Source of the DNA: Bombella pollinis
GTDB taxonomy: Bacteria; Pseudomonadota; Alphaproteobacteria; Acetobacterales; Acetobacteraceae
NCBI RefSeq assembly: GCF_026385485.1
Contig: NZ_JANIDX010000003.1
Span: 186,001 to 250,000, forward strand
DNA: 64,000 nucleotides
Reading direction: 5' to 3'
Within the stretch, counting starts at the first letter, position 1; each line of letters begins with the position of its first letter. Under the pieces are notes generated by a model. That model was not told the origin of the DNA. It did no database searches and saw only the letters and a list, made by a program, of their open reading frames with translations. The position numbers and the translations under genes were made by a program. Positions 51,855 through 61,632 of this stretch are shown piece after piece.

Positions 51855-52485
51855 GCGTGAGATGCCGTCAACCATGCTGGAGATTCCGCCGGACATGGTG
51901 GAGCATGATAGAGCCGCAATGGCAGTTAGCTTTGTAGAGGCTCTGCTATTTGCCAATGCGGGGCCGGTTTCTGCTAGTGCTATTGTGGCGATATTGCGGG
52001 AGCAAGGGTTAGAGGAACAGGCAGATAATCCCGGTGCTGTTCTTGATGGGCTGGCCCAGCGTTATAAAGGCCATGCGGTGGAGCTTCAGGCGGTATCTGG
52101 TGGTTGGCAATTACGGACACGCGCTATGTTTGGCCCCGCCCTTGCGCGGGTGATTGAGCGACCAAGGCGGTTGAGCCAAGGCACGTTGGAGGCTTTGGCG
52201 ATTGTGGCGTATCATCAGCCTTGCACGCGGGTGGAGATTGAGACAATACGCGGGGTACGGCTTGGGCAAAGTATTCTTGATACATTGCTTGAGGAGGGAT
52301 TGATAACCCCTAAAGGGCGTAAAGAGGTGCCGGGGCGGCCTGTTCTTTGGGGGACAACGCCACAATTTTTACGGATTTTTGGCCTTGCGAGCCTTAATGA
52401 CCTCCCCAGACGGGAAGAATTGCTCTTTGAGCCGCCTTCCGATGAGGGGGGAAGTGAGCTAGAAGAAACCATTCGGCCTTCATAA
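51847..52485 (+). CDS. scpB: Segregation and condensation protein B
   Basis: A 212-residue winged-helix partner of ScpA in the SMC complex. Signatures: VEALLFANAGPVSASAI near the start, LSQGTLEALAIVAYHQPCTRVEIETIRGV and LLEEGLITPKGRKEVPGRPVLWGTTPQFLRIFGL. Overlaps the end of scpA, so the pair is coupled. Confidence 0.95.
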   Translation: MSEREMPSTMLEIPPDMVEHDRAAMAVSFVEALLFANAGPVSASAIVAILREQGLEEQADNPGAVLDGLAQRYKGHAVELQAVSGGWQLRTRAMFGPALARVIERPRRLSQGTLEALAIVAYHQPCTRVEIETIRGVRLGQSILDTLLEEGLITPKGRKEVPGRPVLWGTTPQFLRIFGLASLNDLPRREELLFEPPSDEGGSELEETIRPS

Positions 52486-52500
52486 GGGGGAGATGGGACG

Positions 52501-53109
52501 ATGTTTGACCTGAGCTGGACGGAAATTGCCTTATTGGTGATTGTAGCACTCGTCTGTATTGGCCCTAAAGACCTCCCCGTGGCGATGCGGACGCTCTCTA
52601 AGACGCTTAAAGCCATTCGGAAGATGGGGGCGGAGTTTCAGCATCATATTGATGAGATGGTTAAAGAGGCCGATCTCAGTGAAGCACGAGATCAATTACG
52701 AGAGATTAGGCAATTTAGCCCACGCGAGCAGTTACGCAAGGCGATTGATCCTGACCGCACATTAGAAAGGCAAATGGGAGGTAGCCCTCAGGAGGGGATG
52801 CCTATGGCACCGCCGCCCCCTCCACCACCCCCGCCTCCGCCGCCTGCACCGGGGAGTGAGGAGTTAGGACAGCCGCGTTCTTATACAAACCCCCAGCCGC
52901 ATAATGCCCGTATGCAAGAGCAAGCCGCAGCGTTGGAGCGCGCGCCCGCACTCCTCCCCCCGACGACGGCTCTACGCTTGATTGAAGAAGCACGTTATTG
53001 GCATCGTCCTGCTTTCTTGCCGCCTGAAATTGCTTTGCATCATGGTAAACGTACGACCATTCTTGCGCCATCACAGCCTCATAAAACGAGGGAGACAGCG
53101 ACCTCATGA
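52501..53109 (+). CDS. tatB: Sec-independent protein translocase subunit TatB
   Basis: A 202-residue subunit with the short N-terminal membrane helix and hinge of TatB (MFDLSWTEIALLVIVALVCIGPKDLPV) and an amphipathic helix (AMRTLSKTLKAIRKMGAEFQHHIDEM). The Glu in the helix and GPKDLP hinge distinguish it from TatA (FxGP). The tail holds a run of 12 prolines (about 52810-52848), likely dependent on EF-P for translation. It overlaps tatC by 4 bases. No tatA lies between scpB and tatB. Confidence 0.93.
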   Translation: MFDLSWTEIALLVIVALVCIGPKDLPVAMRTLSKTLKAIRKMGAEFQHHIDEMVKEADLSEARDQLREIRQFSPREQLRKAIDPDRTLERQMGGSPQEGMPMAPPPPPPPPPPPPAPGSEELGQPRSYTNPQPHNARMQEQAAALERAPALLPPTTALRLIEEARYWHRPAFLPPEIALHHGKRTTILAPSQPHKTRETATS

Positions 53110-53975
53110 CCCAGCATGACCCCTCTAAAATAAGTGAGCCGACCTCCCAACCCCTCCCCACAGCAGAAGTGCAGGATAATGGGGCTGTAGAGGATAAGCC
53201 CATGCCGTTGCTGGAGCATTTGATGGAGCTTCGGCGACGGTTAATTTGGTCTTTAGCGACGTTCGTAGTGGCGTTTTTGCTATGTTATCACTTCTCGGGT
53301 GAGATTTACCGCTTTCTGGCCGCCCCTTTAGCGAGCATTATGCGGCAGAAGGGTGAGCAACCGCATTTGATTTATACAGCCCTTTATGAGGCTTTTTTTA
53401 CCTATGTGCGTGTAGCGGTTTTTGGGGCTTTCTTCCTCTCCTTCCCGATGATTGCTATCCAGGCATGGATATTCATCGCACCGGGTTTGTATAAGAATGA
53501 GAAAAAGGCCTTCGCGCCCTTTTTGATTGCCACACCGGTGTTGTTTGTCGCAGGGGGGGCGTTGGCCTATTACCTCGTCTTCCCCTTTGCGTGGAAGTTC
53601 TTCCTCTCCTTCCAACAATTAGGGGGGGCGAATCAGATGGGCATAGAGCTGCAAGCGCGTGTCTCGGAATATCTTAATCTTGTCACCAAGATGATTATGG
53701 CCTTTGGGATTTGCTTTGAGCTTCCTGTGATATTAACACTCCTTGTCCGGGCCGGGCTTGTGGGGACGGGGCAGCTAAGGCGTGTTCGCCGTTATGCGTA
53801 TGTGGCGGCTTTTGCGGTTGCAGCGGTATTGGCCCCGCCGGATGCAATTACGATGCTGGGCCTCGCTATCCCGCTTGTAGGGTTGTATGAGGTCTCTATC
53901 CTAACCGCTCGCTTGGTAGAGCCTAAGCCTATCACCGCTGATGATGACGATGAGACCTCATCCACCCTCCCATAA
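53106..53975 (+). CDS. tatC: Sec-independent protein translocase subunit TatC
   Basis: A 289-residue core receptor for twin-arginine signal peptides, with six membrane helices. Signatures: MPLLEHLMELRRRLIWSLATFVVAFLLCY, AFFLSFPMIAIQAWIFIAPGLYKNEKK and the glutamate-bearing FGICFELPVILTLLVRAGLV. It serves, among others, the amidase at 20789. Overlaps tatB by ATGA. Confidence 0.96.
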   Translation: MTQHDPSKISEPTSQPLPTAEVQDNGAVEDKPMPLLEHLMELRRRLIWSLATFVVAFLLCYHFSGEIYRFLAAPLASIMRQKGEQPHLIYTALYEAFFTYVRVAVFGAFFLSFPMIAIQAWIFIAPGLYKNEKKAFAPFLIATPVLFVAGGALAYYLVFPFAWKFFLSFQQLGGANQMGIELQARVSEYLNLVTKMIMAFGICFELPVILTLLVRAGLVGTGQLRRVRRYAYVAAFAVAAVLAPPDAITMLGLAIPLVGLYEVSILTARLVEPKPITADDDDETSSTLP

Positions 53976-54004
53976 TTAAGAGCTTATACGGAGTATCTGA
54001 CCTT

Positions 54005-55270
54005 ATGCACGACCTTAAAGCCCTACGCGCTGATCCTGCTGCTTTCGATGCCGCTTTGGCACGGCGTAACCTCCCTGCTGTGGCGGAGAGTTTGGTGAAA
54101 GAGGATGAACAACGCCGGGCGGCTTTAGCTGCATTGCAGGAGGCCCAAGGGCAAAGGAAAGGCTTGGCAAAAGAGATTGGCCAAGCCAAACGGGCAGGGG
54201 AGGATACAACCGCCATCGAGGCCCGCGGTGCGGCATTGCGGGAACAGATTGCTGCGTTAGAGGCCCGCGCGAGCGAAATCCAAGCGCGCATTGATGGTGT
54301 CCTCCAACGCTTGCCAAACCAGCTTGATGCTTCCGTGCCTGATGGCAAGGATGAGAGCGATAATGTCGTGGTGCATCAACGCGGGGAGGTGCCGTCCTTT
54401 GCGTTTGAGGCCAAACAACATTTTGAGCTTGGTGAAGCTTTGGGGCTGATGGATTTTACCGCGGCGGGTAAGATTGCAGGCTCGCGGTTTGTGATGTTGC
54501 GTGGAGCCCTAGCGCGGCTAGAGCGGGCCTTAGGGCAGTTTATGCTCGATGTGCATACGGGGGAGTTTGGTTATGAGGAGGTCACTGTACCGCTTTTGGT
54601 GAATGAAGCGGCTATGTATGGCACGGATAAATTACCCAAATTTGCGGAAGATTCGTTCCATACAGATGATGATCGTTGGCTCATCCCTACGGGGGAAGTG
54701 CCGCTGACAGCCTCAGTTATGGGGGAGATTCTCACGGCGGAGAGTTTGCCACGGCGCATGACAACCCTCTCCACCTGCTTCCGCTCTGAGGCTGGCTCTG
54801 CGGGGCGGGATGTGCGGGGTATGTTGCGCCAACATCAATTTACGAAATGCGAGCTTGTCTCCATTGTCGCACCAGAGGAGAGTGAGGCAGAGCATGAGCG
54901 CATGACCCGTGCAGCCGAGACCGTGTTGGAGCGGCTGGGCCTGCCCTTCCGCCGTGTGTTGCTTTGTGCGGGTGATACAGGCTTTGGGGCGGCTAAAACA
55001 TATGACCTAGAGGCATGGTTGCCGGGGCAGCAAGCATGGCGGGAGGTCTCCTCTTGCTCCAATACGCGGGACTTCCAAGCGCGGCGGATGAATGCCCGTT
55101 TGCGTAAGGAGAAGACGATTGCCTTTGTGCATACACTAAATGGCTCCGGTCTTGCGGTGGGGCGGGTGATGATTGCCCTGATGGAAGTGTATCAGCAGGA
55201 GGGTGGCAGCATCATCGTGCCGGAGGCCTTGCGCCCTTATATGGGGGGTATTGATGTTATTCGTTCGTAA
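54005..55270 (+). CDS. serS: Serine-tRNA ligase
   Basis: A 421-residue class II synthetase. The N-terminal long coiled-coil arm (about residues 30-105, Ala/Arg/Glu-rich) contacts the tRNA long variable arm. Catalytic signatures: LIPTGEVPLTASVMGEIL, FRSEAGSAGRDVRGMLRQHQFTKCELV (motif 2) and SSCSNTRDFQARRMNAR with NGSGLAVGRVMIALMEVYQ (motif 3). It follows tatC by 29 bases. Confidence 0.97.
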   Translation: MHDLKALRADPAAFDAALARRNLPAVAESLVKEDEQRRAALAALQEAQGQRKGLAKEIGQAKRAGEDTTAIEARGAALREQIAALEARASEIQARIDGVLQRLPNQLDASVPDGKDESDNVVVHQRGEVPSFAFEAKQHFELGEALGLMDFTAAGKIAGSRFVMLRGALARLERALGQFMLDVHTGEFGYEEVTVPLLVNEAAMYGTDKLPKFAEDSFHTDDDRWLIPTGEVPLTASVMGEILTAESLPRRMTTLSTCFRSEAGSAGRDVRGMLRQHQFTKCELVSIVAPEESEAEHERMTRAAETVLERLGLPFRRVLLCAGDTGFGAAKTYDLEAWLPGQQAWREVSSCSNTRDFQARRMNARLRKEKTIAFVHTLNGSGLAVGRVMIALMEVYQQEGGSIIVPEALRPYMGGIDVIRS

Positions 55271-55415
55271 CCTATGCAGGTGACGTGTGCGACCCCTTGT
55301 TTTTGTTCCTCTTTTTGCTGGTAGGCTTATAAGGGGCTGTGATAAGTTAACAGCATTATAATTTTTGATGCACCGGGGGTGGTATATCCTCAGTGTTATA
55401 TTTTCGGGATAAAGT

Positions 55416-56522
55416 ATGACCTTGCTTCGTTCTATGGGGCGTGTGTTGGTGGTTAGTGCGCTTGCTCTTACGTCCTGCGCGTCTTCAGTCGGTCCGCATA
55501 ATATGCGGCGGGACCGCTTGGATTATGAAAGGGAAATGAGCCGACAGCAGAATCAGGAGATGCTCTTTAACATTGTGCAGCTCCGTTATTCTCTGTCGCC
55601 GACCTTGATTGAGACGACACAAATCATCTCGGCTTACACAGCTGAGACGAGTTCTAGCGCGAATATTAGCGGTACGCCGTGGATTCAAGGGGCAGGTGGG
55701 TCGCTGGGTGGCTCTTTAGGCTATTCCTATAGTGATAGCCCGACTGTGACGTATCAGCCTGTTTCTGGTGTGCAATTCTCAGTGAATATTTTGCGGCCGA
55801 TTTCGCCACAGACGCTTCTTCCGTTGATTTCCAGCGGGTTGCCGGTGGATACATTATTGCAAATGACGATGCAATCTATCGGCCCGGCGAGCAATACAAC
55901 TAGCACGATTGCAGGGACGGAGGGTAAAGAAGCCTCCATCCGCTTTACGTATTTACTGCGCGCGTTGCGTAAATTGCAGGCTGGTAATGCGTTGAGTATC
56001 CGTAGCGTTGCCCCTACACCCGCAACAAAGACACAGCCAGCCCAGCCAGAGCGGACCTTTATTCTCTTACCTAAGAGCAGTTCTCCAGAGATTACGGAGT
56101 TGCAGAACCAAGTGCGCCAAGCTTTGCAACTCCCCGCAGGCAGCGATCAAGCTGAGGTTATTTATGGCCGTACGGCGGATCATCCCGGCCAGGTGGCAAT
56201 GGTGACGCGTTCCATGTTGTCCATTTGGGAGGACGTGGCCAGTACGATGGAAGTGCCCAAAAAAATGGTAGAGAAGGGCATTACAGCTCCCTCTGTTGTG
56301 CGTGGTCCGAATGAGCCGCAACCAGCGATTCTTATCCATTGTAGCGCAGCGCGTCCGGGTGATGATGTCGCTTATACAGCTGTGGAGTATGAAGGGTCTT
56401 GGTACTGGATTGCAAAGAACGACCTTGCCAGTAAGCTTGCTTTCTCCATGCTGCAATTCATCCATGCGATTGCTGAGACAGCAACGTCTAAGGGGGCAAT
56501 GGTCACTATTCCGAGCCGGTAA
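55416..56522 (+). CDS. Uncharacterised predicted lipoprotein
   Basis: A 368-residue exported protein. The signal RSMGRVLVVSALALTSCAS ends in a lipobox (LTSC) with lipidated Cys at about residue 21. The mature sequence begins with a charged region DRLDYEREMSRQQNQEMLFNIVQLRYSLSPTLIE, then Ser/Gly/Thr-rich strands (SLGGSLGYSYSDSPTVTYQPVSGVQFSVNILRP) and a C-terminal segment YTAVEYEGSWYWIAKNDLASKLAFSMLQFIHAIAE. No named domain is recognised. The pattern recurs in proteobacterial hypothetical lipoproteins. It stands alone with a terminator after it. Confidence 0.75.
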   Translation: MTLLRSMGRVLVVSALALTSCASSVGPHNMRRDRLDYEREMSRQQNQEMLFNIVQLRYSLSPTLIETTQIISAYTAETSSSANISGTPWIQGAGGSLGGSLGYSYSDSPTVTYQPVSGVQFSVNILRPISPQTLLPLISSGLPVDTLLQMTMQSIGPASNTTSTIAGTEGKEASIRFTYLLRALRKLQAGNALSIRSVAPTPATKTQPAQPERTFILLPKSSSPEITELQNQVRQALQLPAGSDQAEVIYGRTADHPGQVAMVTRSMLSIWEDVASTMEVPKKMVEKGITAPSVVRGPNEPQPAILIHCSAARPGDDVAYTAVEYEGSWYWIAKNDLASKLAFSMLQFIHAIAETATSKGAMVTIPSR

Positions 56523-56544
56523 GGTGAGGGTTTAGCGTTGTCGC

Positions 56545-56582
56545 AAAAAGGGCGTGTCCTACATTTGGGCACGCCCTTTTTT
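56545..56582. terminator. Bidirectional intrinsic terminator
   Basis: AAAAAGGGCGTG (56545-56556) pairs perfectly with CACGCCCTTTTT (56570-56581) around a 13-base loop, with a further T. It separates the lipoprotein gene from the convergent helicase gene. Confidence 0.9.
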
Positions 56583-56588
56583 GTGAGG

Positions 56589-59081
56589 TTAATGTGTTTT
56601 GCGTTTGTGATGTGGTTTTTTAGAGCTTAAGTTGCTTTTCTTACCATGGGAGGCTTTATGATGGCCGCGTTCTCCTGCATGGGGTTTTGGATGATGCTCG
56701 CCCCGGCGGCCCTGATGGCGGCGGGAGGTCTCGCGCATCCGGCTCTGGGTGCGGAGGACATGCTCAATCCATTCATCTAGGATAGCGGCATTTCGTTCCG
56801 CCACGATGAGCTCTGGGTAATTATCGGGGAAGCGCATTGCCAACCACCGCCATGTCACAAGGCGGCGATGGCGTTTTTCAGCGCGTTCTAATTCTTCACG
56901 CCCGGCGGTAGAGGCTTGGGGAAGGCGGCCCGTGCCGGGGGGGAAGATGGATTGCCCGCGCGCATGGAGGGCCGCCCATTCTACAAGGCGGGGGATGCCG
57001 TTATCGCGTGTGTTGATAGGACACATGGCGTAGGTCCAGCGGGTGGAGAGGTCTAACCCATCCACCCCCTCCAAGGCTGCGGCAATCTCTAACGCTTGCT
57101 CCATATCCGCAAGGCGGTAATTGGGGTCATCAGGGCGTAAAACAGCCCGTTTAATGCGGGTTAGCACACCATAGAGGCTGTCTGATTCCATCTCTTGAGC
57201 AACGGCTTGCACAATATCAGCATCGGGCTGCACAAGGGGGCGTAGCTCTAGCATAGGCTCTGGTGGGGCTTCGAGCATATGGCGGATGAAGCTGGGACGG
57301 CCCGCCCCTTCTAGCACGCAGACCAAGCCTTCCTCATGTTTACCAAAACGGCCTGCGCGCCCGCCAATTTGCTTGACCTCTTGAGAGACAAGATTGCGCG
57401 TTTGCCGCCCATCATATTTGCGCAGCGTGCTGAATACCACCCGGCGAATGGAGAGATTAAGCCCCATGCCAATCGCATCGGTTGCGATGAGGATGTCCGC
57501 TTCACCACGGTTAAAGCGTGCTGCCTCGGCCCGGCGGACCTCTGGGCTTAACGCCCCGTAAATAACGGCTACCCGGCGGTTATGGGCCATTAGCTCGGCG
57601 CGGAGGTCTAGCACATCCCGGCGAGAGAAAGCGATGAGGGCATCCCCTGCGCGGAGGTCCGTTAAGGCAAGCGTACCCGCAGGGCGTAGCGGGCTTTTAC
57701 GCTCTAGATGGATCTCATCAACGGGGTCATTACAGAGTTCGGCAATGCGTTTGACGAGGGGGATGCAATCTGCCGCGCCTAAGATGAACACATGGCGGGC
57801 AGGCACCCCCATAATGGCCGCTGTCCATGCCGCACCTCGGTCAGGGTCGCTGAGCATTTGGGCTTCATCAATGATGGCCACATCAACAGGGTTGTTAAAT
57901 GGGCACATCTCCACGGTAGCGGCAAGATGGCGAGCGGTGGGGTCGATGATGCGCTCCTCCCCCGTGGTGAGGGAGGCAGGCACGCCGCGGCTTAGCATAG
58001 CCTCGCGGAACTCATGGGCTAAGAGGCGCAGCGGGGCGAGGGCCAGCCCACTTTCTGCTTGGGCGAGGGCCTCTAACGCTGTGTGAGATTTGCCGGAGTT
58101 GGTCGGCCCTGTCACAAGCGTGATGCGGCGATTAAGCGCGCGTGCCGTGCGGAAATGCGCTGCAAAGCGGTCTAATGCCGCTACACGCGCGATAGCTGCA
58201 TTGCCTTTGCGGGCTTGGGGGCTATCATCATACTCTTCATCGCGTTTTTGGCTTGTCCCACGTCGCCAGCTATTGAGGAGCGGGCGGCATTTTTTAAGCT
58301 CGGCTGGGTCAAAATAGAAAATCTCCAACCCGTCTGGCTGTTGGTCGCGTTTGGCGATGGGGATGCGCTGTTCTGCAATCCAACGTAGGGCTTCGCGGCG
58401 GGAGCAATGCAGAAGGGCGGGGAGTTTCTCAAACCCGACAAGTGTGGCTTCCCAGTCTTTAATTTTCTGTAGCTCGCGTGCACGGCGGGCCTCGGCTTTG
58501 GCGCGGATGTCCTCTTGCTCGCGTGCGCGGCGTTCTTCCTCAAGGATCAGCTCATCTTCAAAGCCGAGATCAACCCCACCAAAGGCACGGGCAATGCTGT
58601 GGGAGAGACGCTCAATTTGCGCACCAGAGAGGTACGTTCCCGCATCGGCTAGGTCGGCACGCACATCATCAAGGACGCGCAAGGGGGTATCGGCCATATC
58701 CCGCCAGCGTTCCTCCAAGAGGCTTTCCAGCACGGCGGCTTGGCCTTCCTCATCAATGAGGGGGTCGTGAATCCGTTCCGCTGCGAGGAGGACATCAGCT
58801 TTACGTACCCAAACCGCCCCGCTGCGATGAGCATGGTTCATCATGCTGTTAGCCCAACCACGGCGGCGGACTTGGCAGAGCGCGTGGAGGAGCTCGGCTT
58901 CATTAATGCTGGTTTTATCAGCCCCTAAACGGCGCGCCACTTGCCGGAGCAAAGCGGCACGTTCACGCGGGGTGATGGCAAGATGCGTGCCAAAGGCTTC
59001 TTCAGCCTGTGTTAAGGCGAACTCCGCAGGGGAGAGAGGCGTTGTATTGGCGGAATCATAAGAGGAGGAAGCATCTGTCAT
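56589..59081 (-). CDS. SUV3-like superfamily 2 RNA/DNA helicase
   Basis: An 830-residue helicase related to mitochondrial SUV3, found in alphaproteobacteria. Walker A is GPTNSGKSHTALEAL; Walker B is VAIIDEAQML; the second RecA domain includes LIATDAIGMGLNLSIRRVVFSTL and the arginine-finger motif QIGGRAGRFG. The N-terminal 250 residues contain a helical region with a charged coiled coil (EEERRAREQEDIRAKAEARRARELQK). The C-terminal 50 residues are a His/Lys/Arg-rich basic tail, probably RNA-binding. SUV3 relatives unwind RNA ahead of a 3'-5' exonuclease. The start at 59081 is chosen as the first plausible ATG (MTDASSSYD); an upstream frame is open but unlike protein. Confidence 0.85.
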   Translation of the reverse strand: MTDASSSYDSANTTPLSPAEFALTQAEEAFGTHLAITPRERAALLRQVARRLGADKTSINEAELLHALCQVRRRGWANSMMNHAHRSGAVWVRKADVLLAAERIHDPLIDEEGQAAVLESLLEERWRDMADTPLRVLDDVRADLADAGTYLSGAQIERLSHSIARAFGGVDLGFEDELILEEERRAREQEDIRAKAEARRARELQKIKDWEATLVGFEKLPALLHCSRREALRWIAEQRIPIAKRDQQPDGLEIFYFDPAELKKCRPLLNSWRRGTSQKRDEEYDDSPQARKGNAAIARVAALDRFAAHFRTARALNRRITLVTGPTNSGKSHTALEALAQAESGLALAPLRLLAHEFREAMLSRGVPASLTTGEERIIDPTARHLAATVEMCPFNNPVDVAIIDEAQMLSDPDRGAAWTAAIMGVPARHVFILGAADCIPLVKRIAELCNDPVDEIHLERKSPLRPAGTLALTDLRAGDALIAFSRRDVLDLRAELMAHNRRVAVIYGALSPEVRRAEAARFNRGEADILIATDAIGMGLNLSIRRVVFSTLRKYDGRQTRNLVSQEVKQIGGRAGRFGKHEEGLVCVLEGAGRPSFIRHMLEAPPEPMLELRPLVQPDADIVQAVAQEMESDSLYGVLTRIKRAVLRPDDPNYRLADMEQALEIAAALEGVDGLDLSTRWTYAMCPINTRDNGIPRLVEWAALHARGQSIFPPGTGRLPQASTAGREELERAEKRHRRLVTWRWLAMRFPDNYPELIVAERNAAILDEWIEHVLRTQSRMRETSRRHQGRRGEHHPKPHAGERGHHKASHGKKSNLSSKKPHHKRKTH

Positions 59082-59274
59082 AGGGGTGTTTTCGGGAGTG
59101 GTGGGTAGGGAAGTCAAGCAAAAAGGCGGGTATGGCTGTGTTTGTGATGACAAAAGAGGAAAAGATAGGCATGGTACGGGGCATGATGGGTGGTAATGAT
59201 GGCCTCTCGCTAGTATCACCCCCTTGAGATAAAAGATTGTGACCTAGCGTCATTTTGGAGAGAAAGACGGATTC

Positions 59275-60168
59275 ATGAGCACACCTTATCCTGCTGAATC
59301 AGCTCCGACCCCTGTTATTGCTGAGCCATTGACGGGCCTCGTCCCTTTTGAAGGGTATGAGGGCCAATATCGCCTTGCTGTCCCAACGCAAGAATATGGC
59401 CATCTTTATCCGGCCACGGTGAAGCAAGTGCATCATTGGACAAATCGGCTCTTCAGCTTCACCACGACTCGCGACCCCGGTTTGCGCTTCTCCAACGGGC
59501 AATTTGCGATGATTGGGATTGAGGTAGAGGGCAAGCCGTTATTGCGTGCTTACTCCCTTGCCTCTGCGAATTATGAGGATCAGATGGAGTTCCTCTCCAT
59601 TGCGGTGGAGAATGGCCCACTCACTTCCCGCCTGCGCCATGTAAAGGTTGGTGATACGGTATTGATTGGCCGTAAGCCAGTTGGCACTTTGTTGCTCGAT
59701 AATCTCAAACCGGGGCGGAATCTATATTTCCTCTCCACCGGGACGGGTCTTGCTCCTTTCATGAGCTTGATTAAAGACCCTGATGCATATGATCGCTATG
59801 AGAATGTCATCCTCACCCATACAGTGCGTGAGCGTGGGGAGTTGGCCTACCGGGATTACATCACCAATATCCTGCCAAAGCATGAGTTCCTTGGTGAAGA
59901 TGTTGCTGCGAAGCTGAAATATTATCCCGCTGTGACGCGTGAGGAGTTCCCCGTGCAGGAGCGTATCACGGCATTGATCAATAATGGCCGCATCTTCCGT
60001 GACCTGAATATTGATGAGCTAGACCCAGAGCATGATCGTGTGATGATTTGTGGCTCCCCAGAGATGCTTGCAGATACACAAAAACTGCTGGAAGAGCGCG
60101 GTTTTGAGGAAGGTAATATGAGCCGCCAAGGCTCTTATGTGGTCGAGAAAGCGTTTGCAGAGCGGTAA
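59275..60168 (+). CDS. fpr: Ferredoxin-NADP reductase
   Basis: A 297-residue FAD enzyme that exchanges electrons between NADPH and ferredoxin or flavodoxin. FAD-binding RAYSLASANYEDQMEFLSI, pyrophosphate-binding GPLTSRLRHVKVGDTVLIGRKPVGTLLL, NADP-binding FLSTGTGLAPFMSLIKDP and CGSPEML, and a C-terminal VVEKAFAER are all typical of the bacterial subclass. The N-terminal 45 residues form an extension before the reductase fold. It precedes gor by 46 bases on the same strand. Confidence 0.93.
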   Translation: MSTPYPAESAPTPVIAEPLTGLVPFEGYEGQYRLAVPTQEYGHLYPATVKQVHHWTNRLFSFTTTRDPGLRFSNGQFAMIGIEVEGKPLLRAYSLASANYEDQMEFLSIAVENGPLTSRLRHVKVGDTVLIGRKPVGTLLLDNLKPGRNLYFLSTGTGLAPFMSLIKDPDAYDRYENVILTHTVRERGELAYRDYITNILPKHEFLGEDVAAKLKYYPAVTREEFPVQERITALINNGRIFRDLNIDELDPEHDRVMICGSPEMLADTQKLLEERGFEEGNMSRQGSYVVEKAFAER

Positions 60169-60214
60169 AGCCGCGCTGTAAAGGCAGGAGTCTTTGCGGG
60201 GAGGGATACACGCT

Positions 60215-61606
60215 ATGCAGGAATTGGATCTCTTTGTCATTGGTGCTGGCTCAGGTGGGGTGCGTTGTGCGCGTATTGCCGCGCAGAACGGGGCCCGCGT
60301 GGGCATTGCCGAACGCCGTCATTGGGGTGGGACCTGTGTCAATCTCGGTTGTGTCCCCAAAAAACTGATGGTCTATGCTGCAGAGACAGGCCGTATGATT
60401 GAGGATGCCCCAGCTTTTGGTTGGGATGTCCAACGGCCTGAAACATTCGATTGGTATAGCTTCCTTGCTGCGAAAGACCGTGAGATTGAACGCCTAAATG
60501 GCATTTACATCTCTATGTTGGAGAAAGCAGGCATCACCCTTTATACGGGGGATGCCCGTCTGATTGATGCTCATACGATCGAGATTGGCCCTTCTGTCCT
60601 TGCACCGGATGCCCCGGTACAGCGCGTGCGGGCTAAGAAGATTGTCCTCGCCACAGGTTCGACCCCGATACGGTTGGACATTCCCGGTGCAGAGCTGGCC
60701 ATTACCTCTGATGAGCTATTTCACCTCCCAGAGCGGCCCCAAAGGGTTGCGATTATTGGCAGCGGGTATATTGGGGTGGAGTTTGCTGGTATCTTAGCCG
60801 GTATGGGCTCTCAGGTGGATTTATTCTACCGTCAGACGTTGCCCTTGCGCGGCTTTGATGGTGAGGTCCGCGCTCATCTAAAAGAGTTGATAGACCTATA
60901 TGGCATTACGCAACATCCCGGCACGAGCCCCGTGCGGTTAGAGGATGTTGGCGGTGGTAAAGCTGTTCGCCTTGTGTTGGATGATGGCACAGCTTATGAG
61001 GTTGATGCTGTCATTATGGCAACGGGTCGCCGGGCCGCTATTGATAAGCTAGGCCTTGATTCTGTTGGCGTAGTGATGGAGAAGGGCCATGTTGTCGCTG
61101 GGATTGATGGGCGGACGAATATCCCTTCTATTTATGCGATTGGGGATATTCGTGATGAATATAACCTAACCCCCACGGCGATTGCAGAAGGCCATATGTT
61201 GGCCGAGCAGCTTTTTAACCCGCAAGGGCGCACATGGTCGTTTGAGACGTTGCCTAAGGCGGTGTTCTTCTCCTCCCCTATAGGGGTTGTGGGGCTGAGT
61301 GAGGAGGAAGCGGCCCAAAAGCATGACCTCGCTATTTATACATCCACCTTCACCCCCATGCGCCAAATATTGCCGAAACGGGCCGGGAAGGTGTTGATGA
61401 AGCTGGTGGTGGACCGCCAGAGCGACATTGTGTTGGGCGCGCATATGGTCGGGCCTGATGCGCCAGAGATTATCCAAATGCTGGCTATTGCTGTAACGGC
61501 AAAGCTGACGAAGAAGCAGTTGGACCAAACGATTGCTTTGCATCCTAGCACTGCAGAGGAGTTCGTGACGATGAGAACCCCAACCCGTATGGTGGATAAG
61601 CAATAA
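60215..61606 (+). CDS. gor: Glutathione-disulfide reductase
   Basis: A 463-residue NADPH-dependent flavoenzyme that keeps glutathione reduced. FAD motif LFVIGAGSGGVRCARIAAQNGA; redox-active disulfide GGTCVNLGCVPKK; NADPH motif AIIGSGYIGVEFAGIL; and the C-terminal catalytic LHPSTAEEFVTM (His-Pro...Glu) are all present. GGAGG lies about 9 bases before the ATG at 60215. Confidence 0.95.
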   Translation: MQELDLFVIGAGSGGVRCARIAAQNGARVGIAERRHWGGTCVNLGCVPKKLMVYAAETGRMIEDAPAFGWDVQRPETFDWYSFLAAKDREIERLNGIYISMLEKAGITLYTGDARLIDAHTIEIGPSVLAPDAPVQRVRAKKIVLATGSTPIRLDIPGAELAITSDELFHLPERPQRVAIIGSGYIGVEFAGILAGMGSQVDLFYRQTLPLRGFDGEVRAHLKELIDLYGITQHPGTSPVRLEDVGGGKAVRLVLDDGTAYEVDAVIMATGRRAAIDKLGLDSVGVVMEKGHVVAGIDGRTNIPSIYAIGDIRDEYNLTPTAIAEGHMLAEQLFNPQGRTWSFETLPKAVFFSSPIGVVGLSEEEAAQKHDLAIYTSTFTPMRQILPKRAGKVLMKLVVDRQSDIVLGAHMVGPDAPEIIQMLAIAVTAKLTKKQLDQTIALHPSTAEEFVTMRTPTRMVDKQ

Positions 61607-61632
61607 GGCTTTATTAAAGGGGTGAGATAGGC

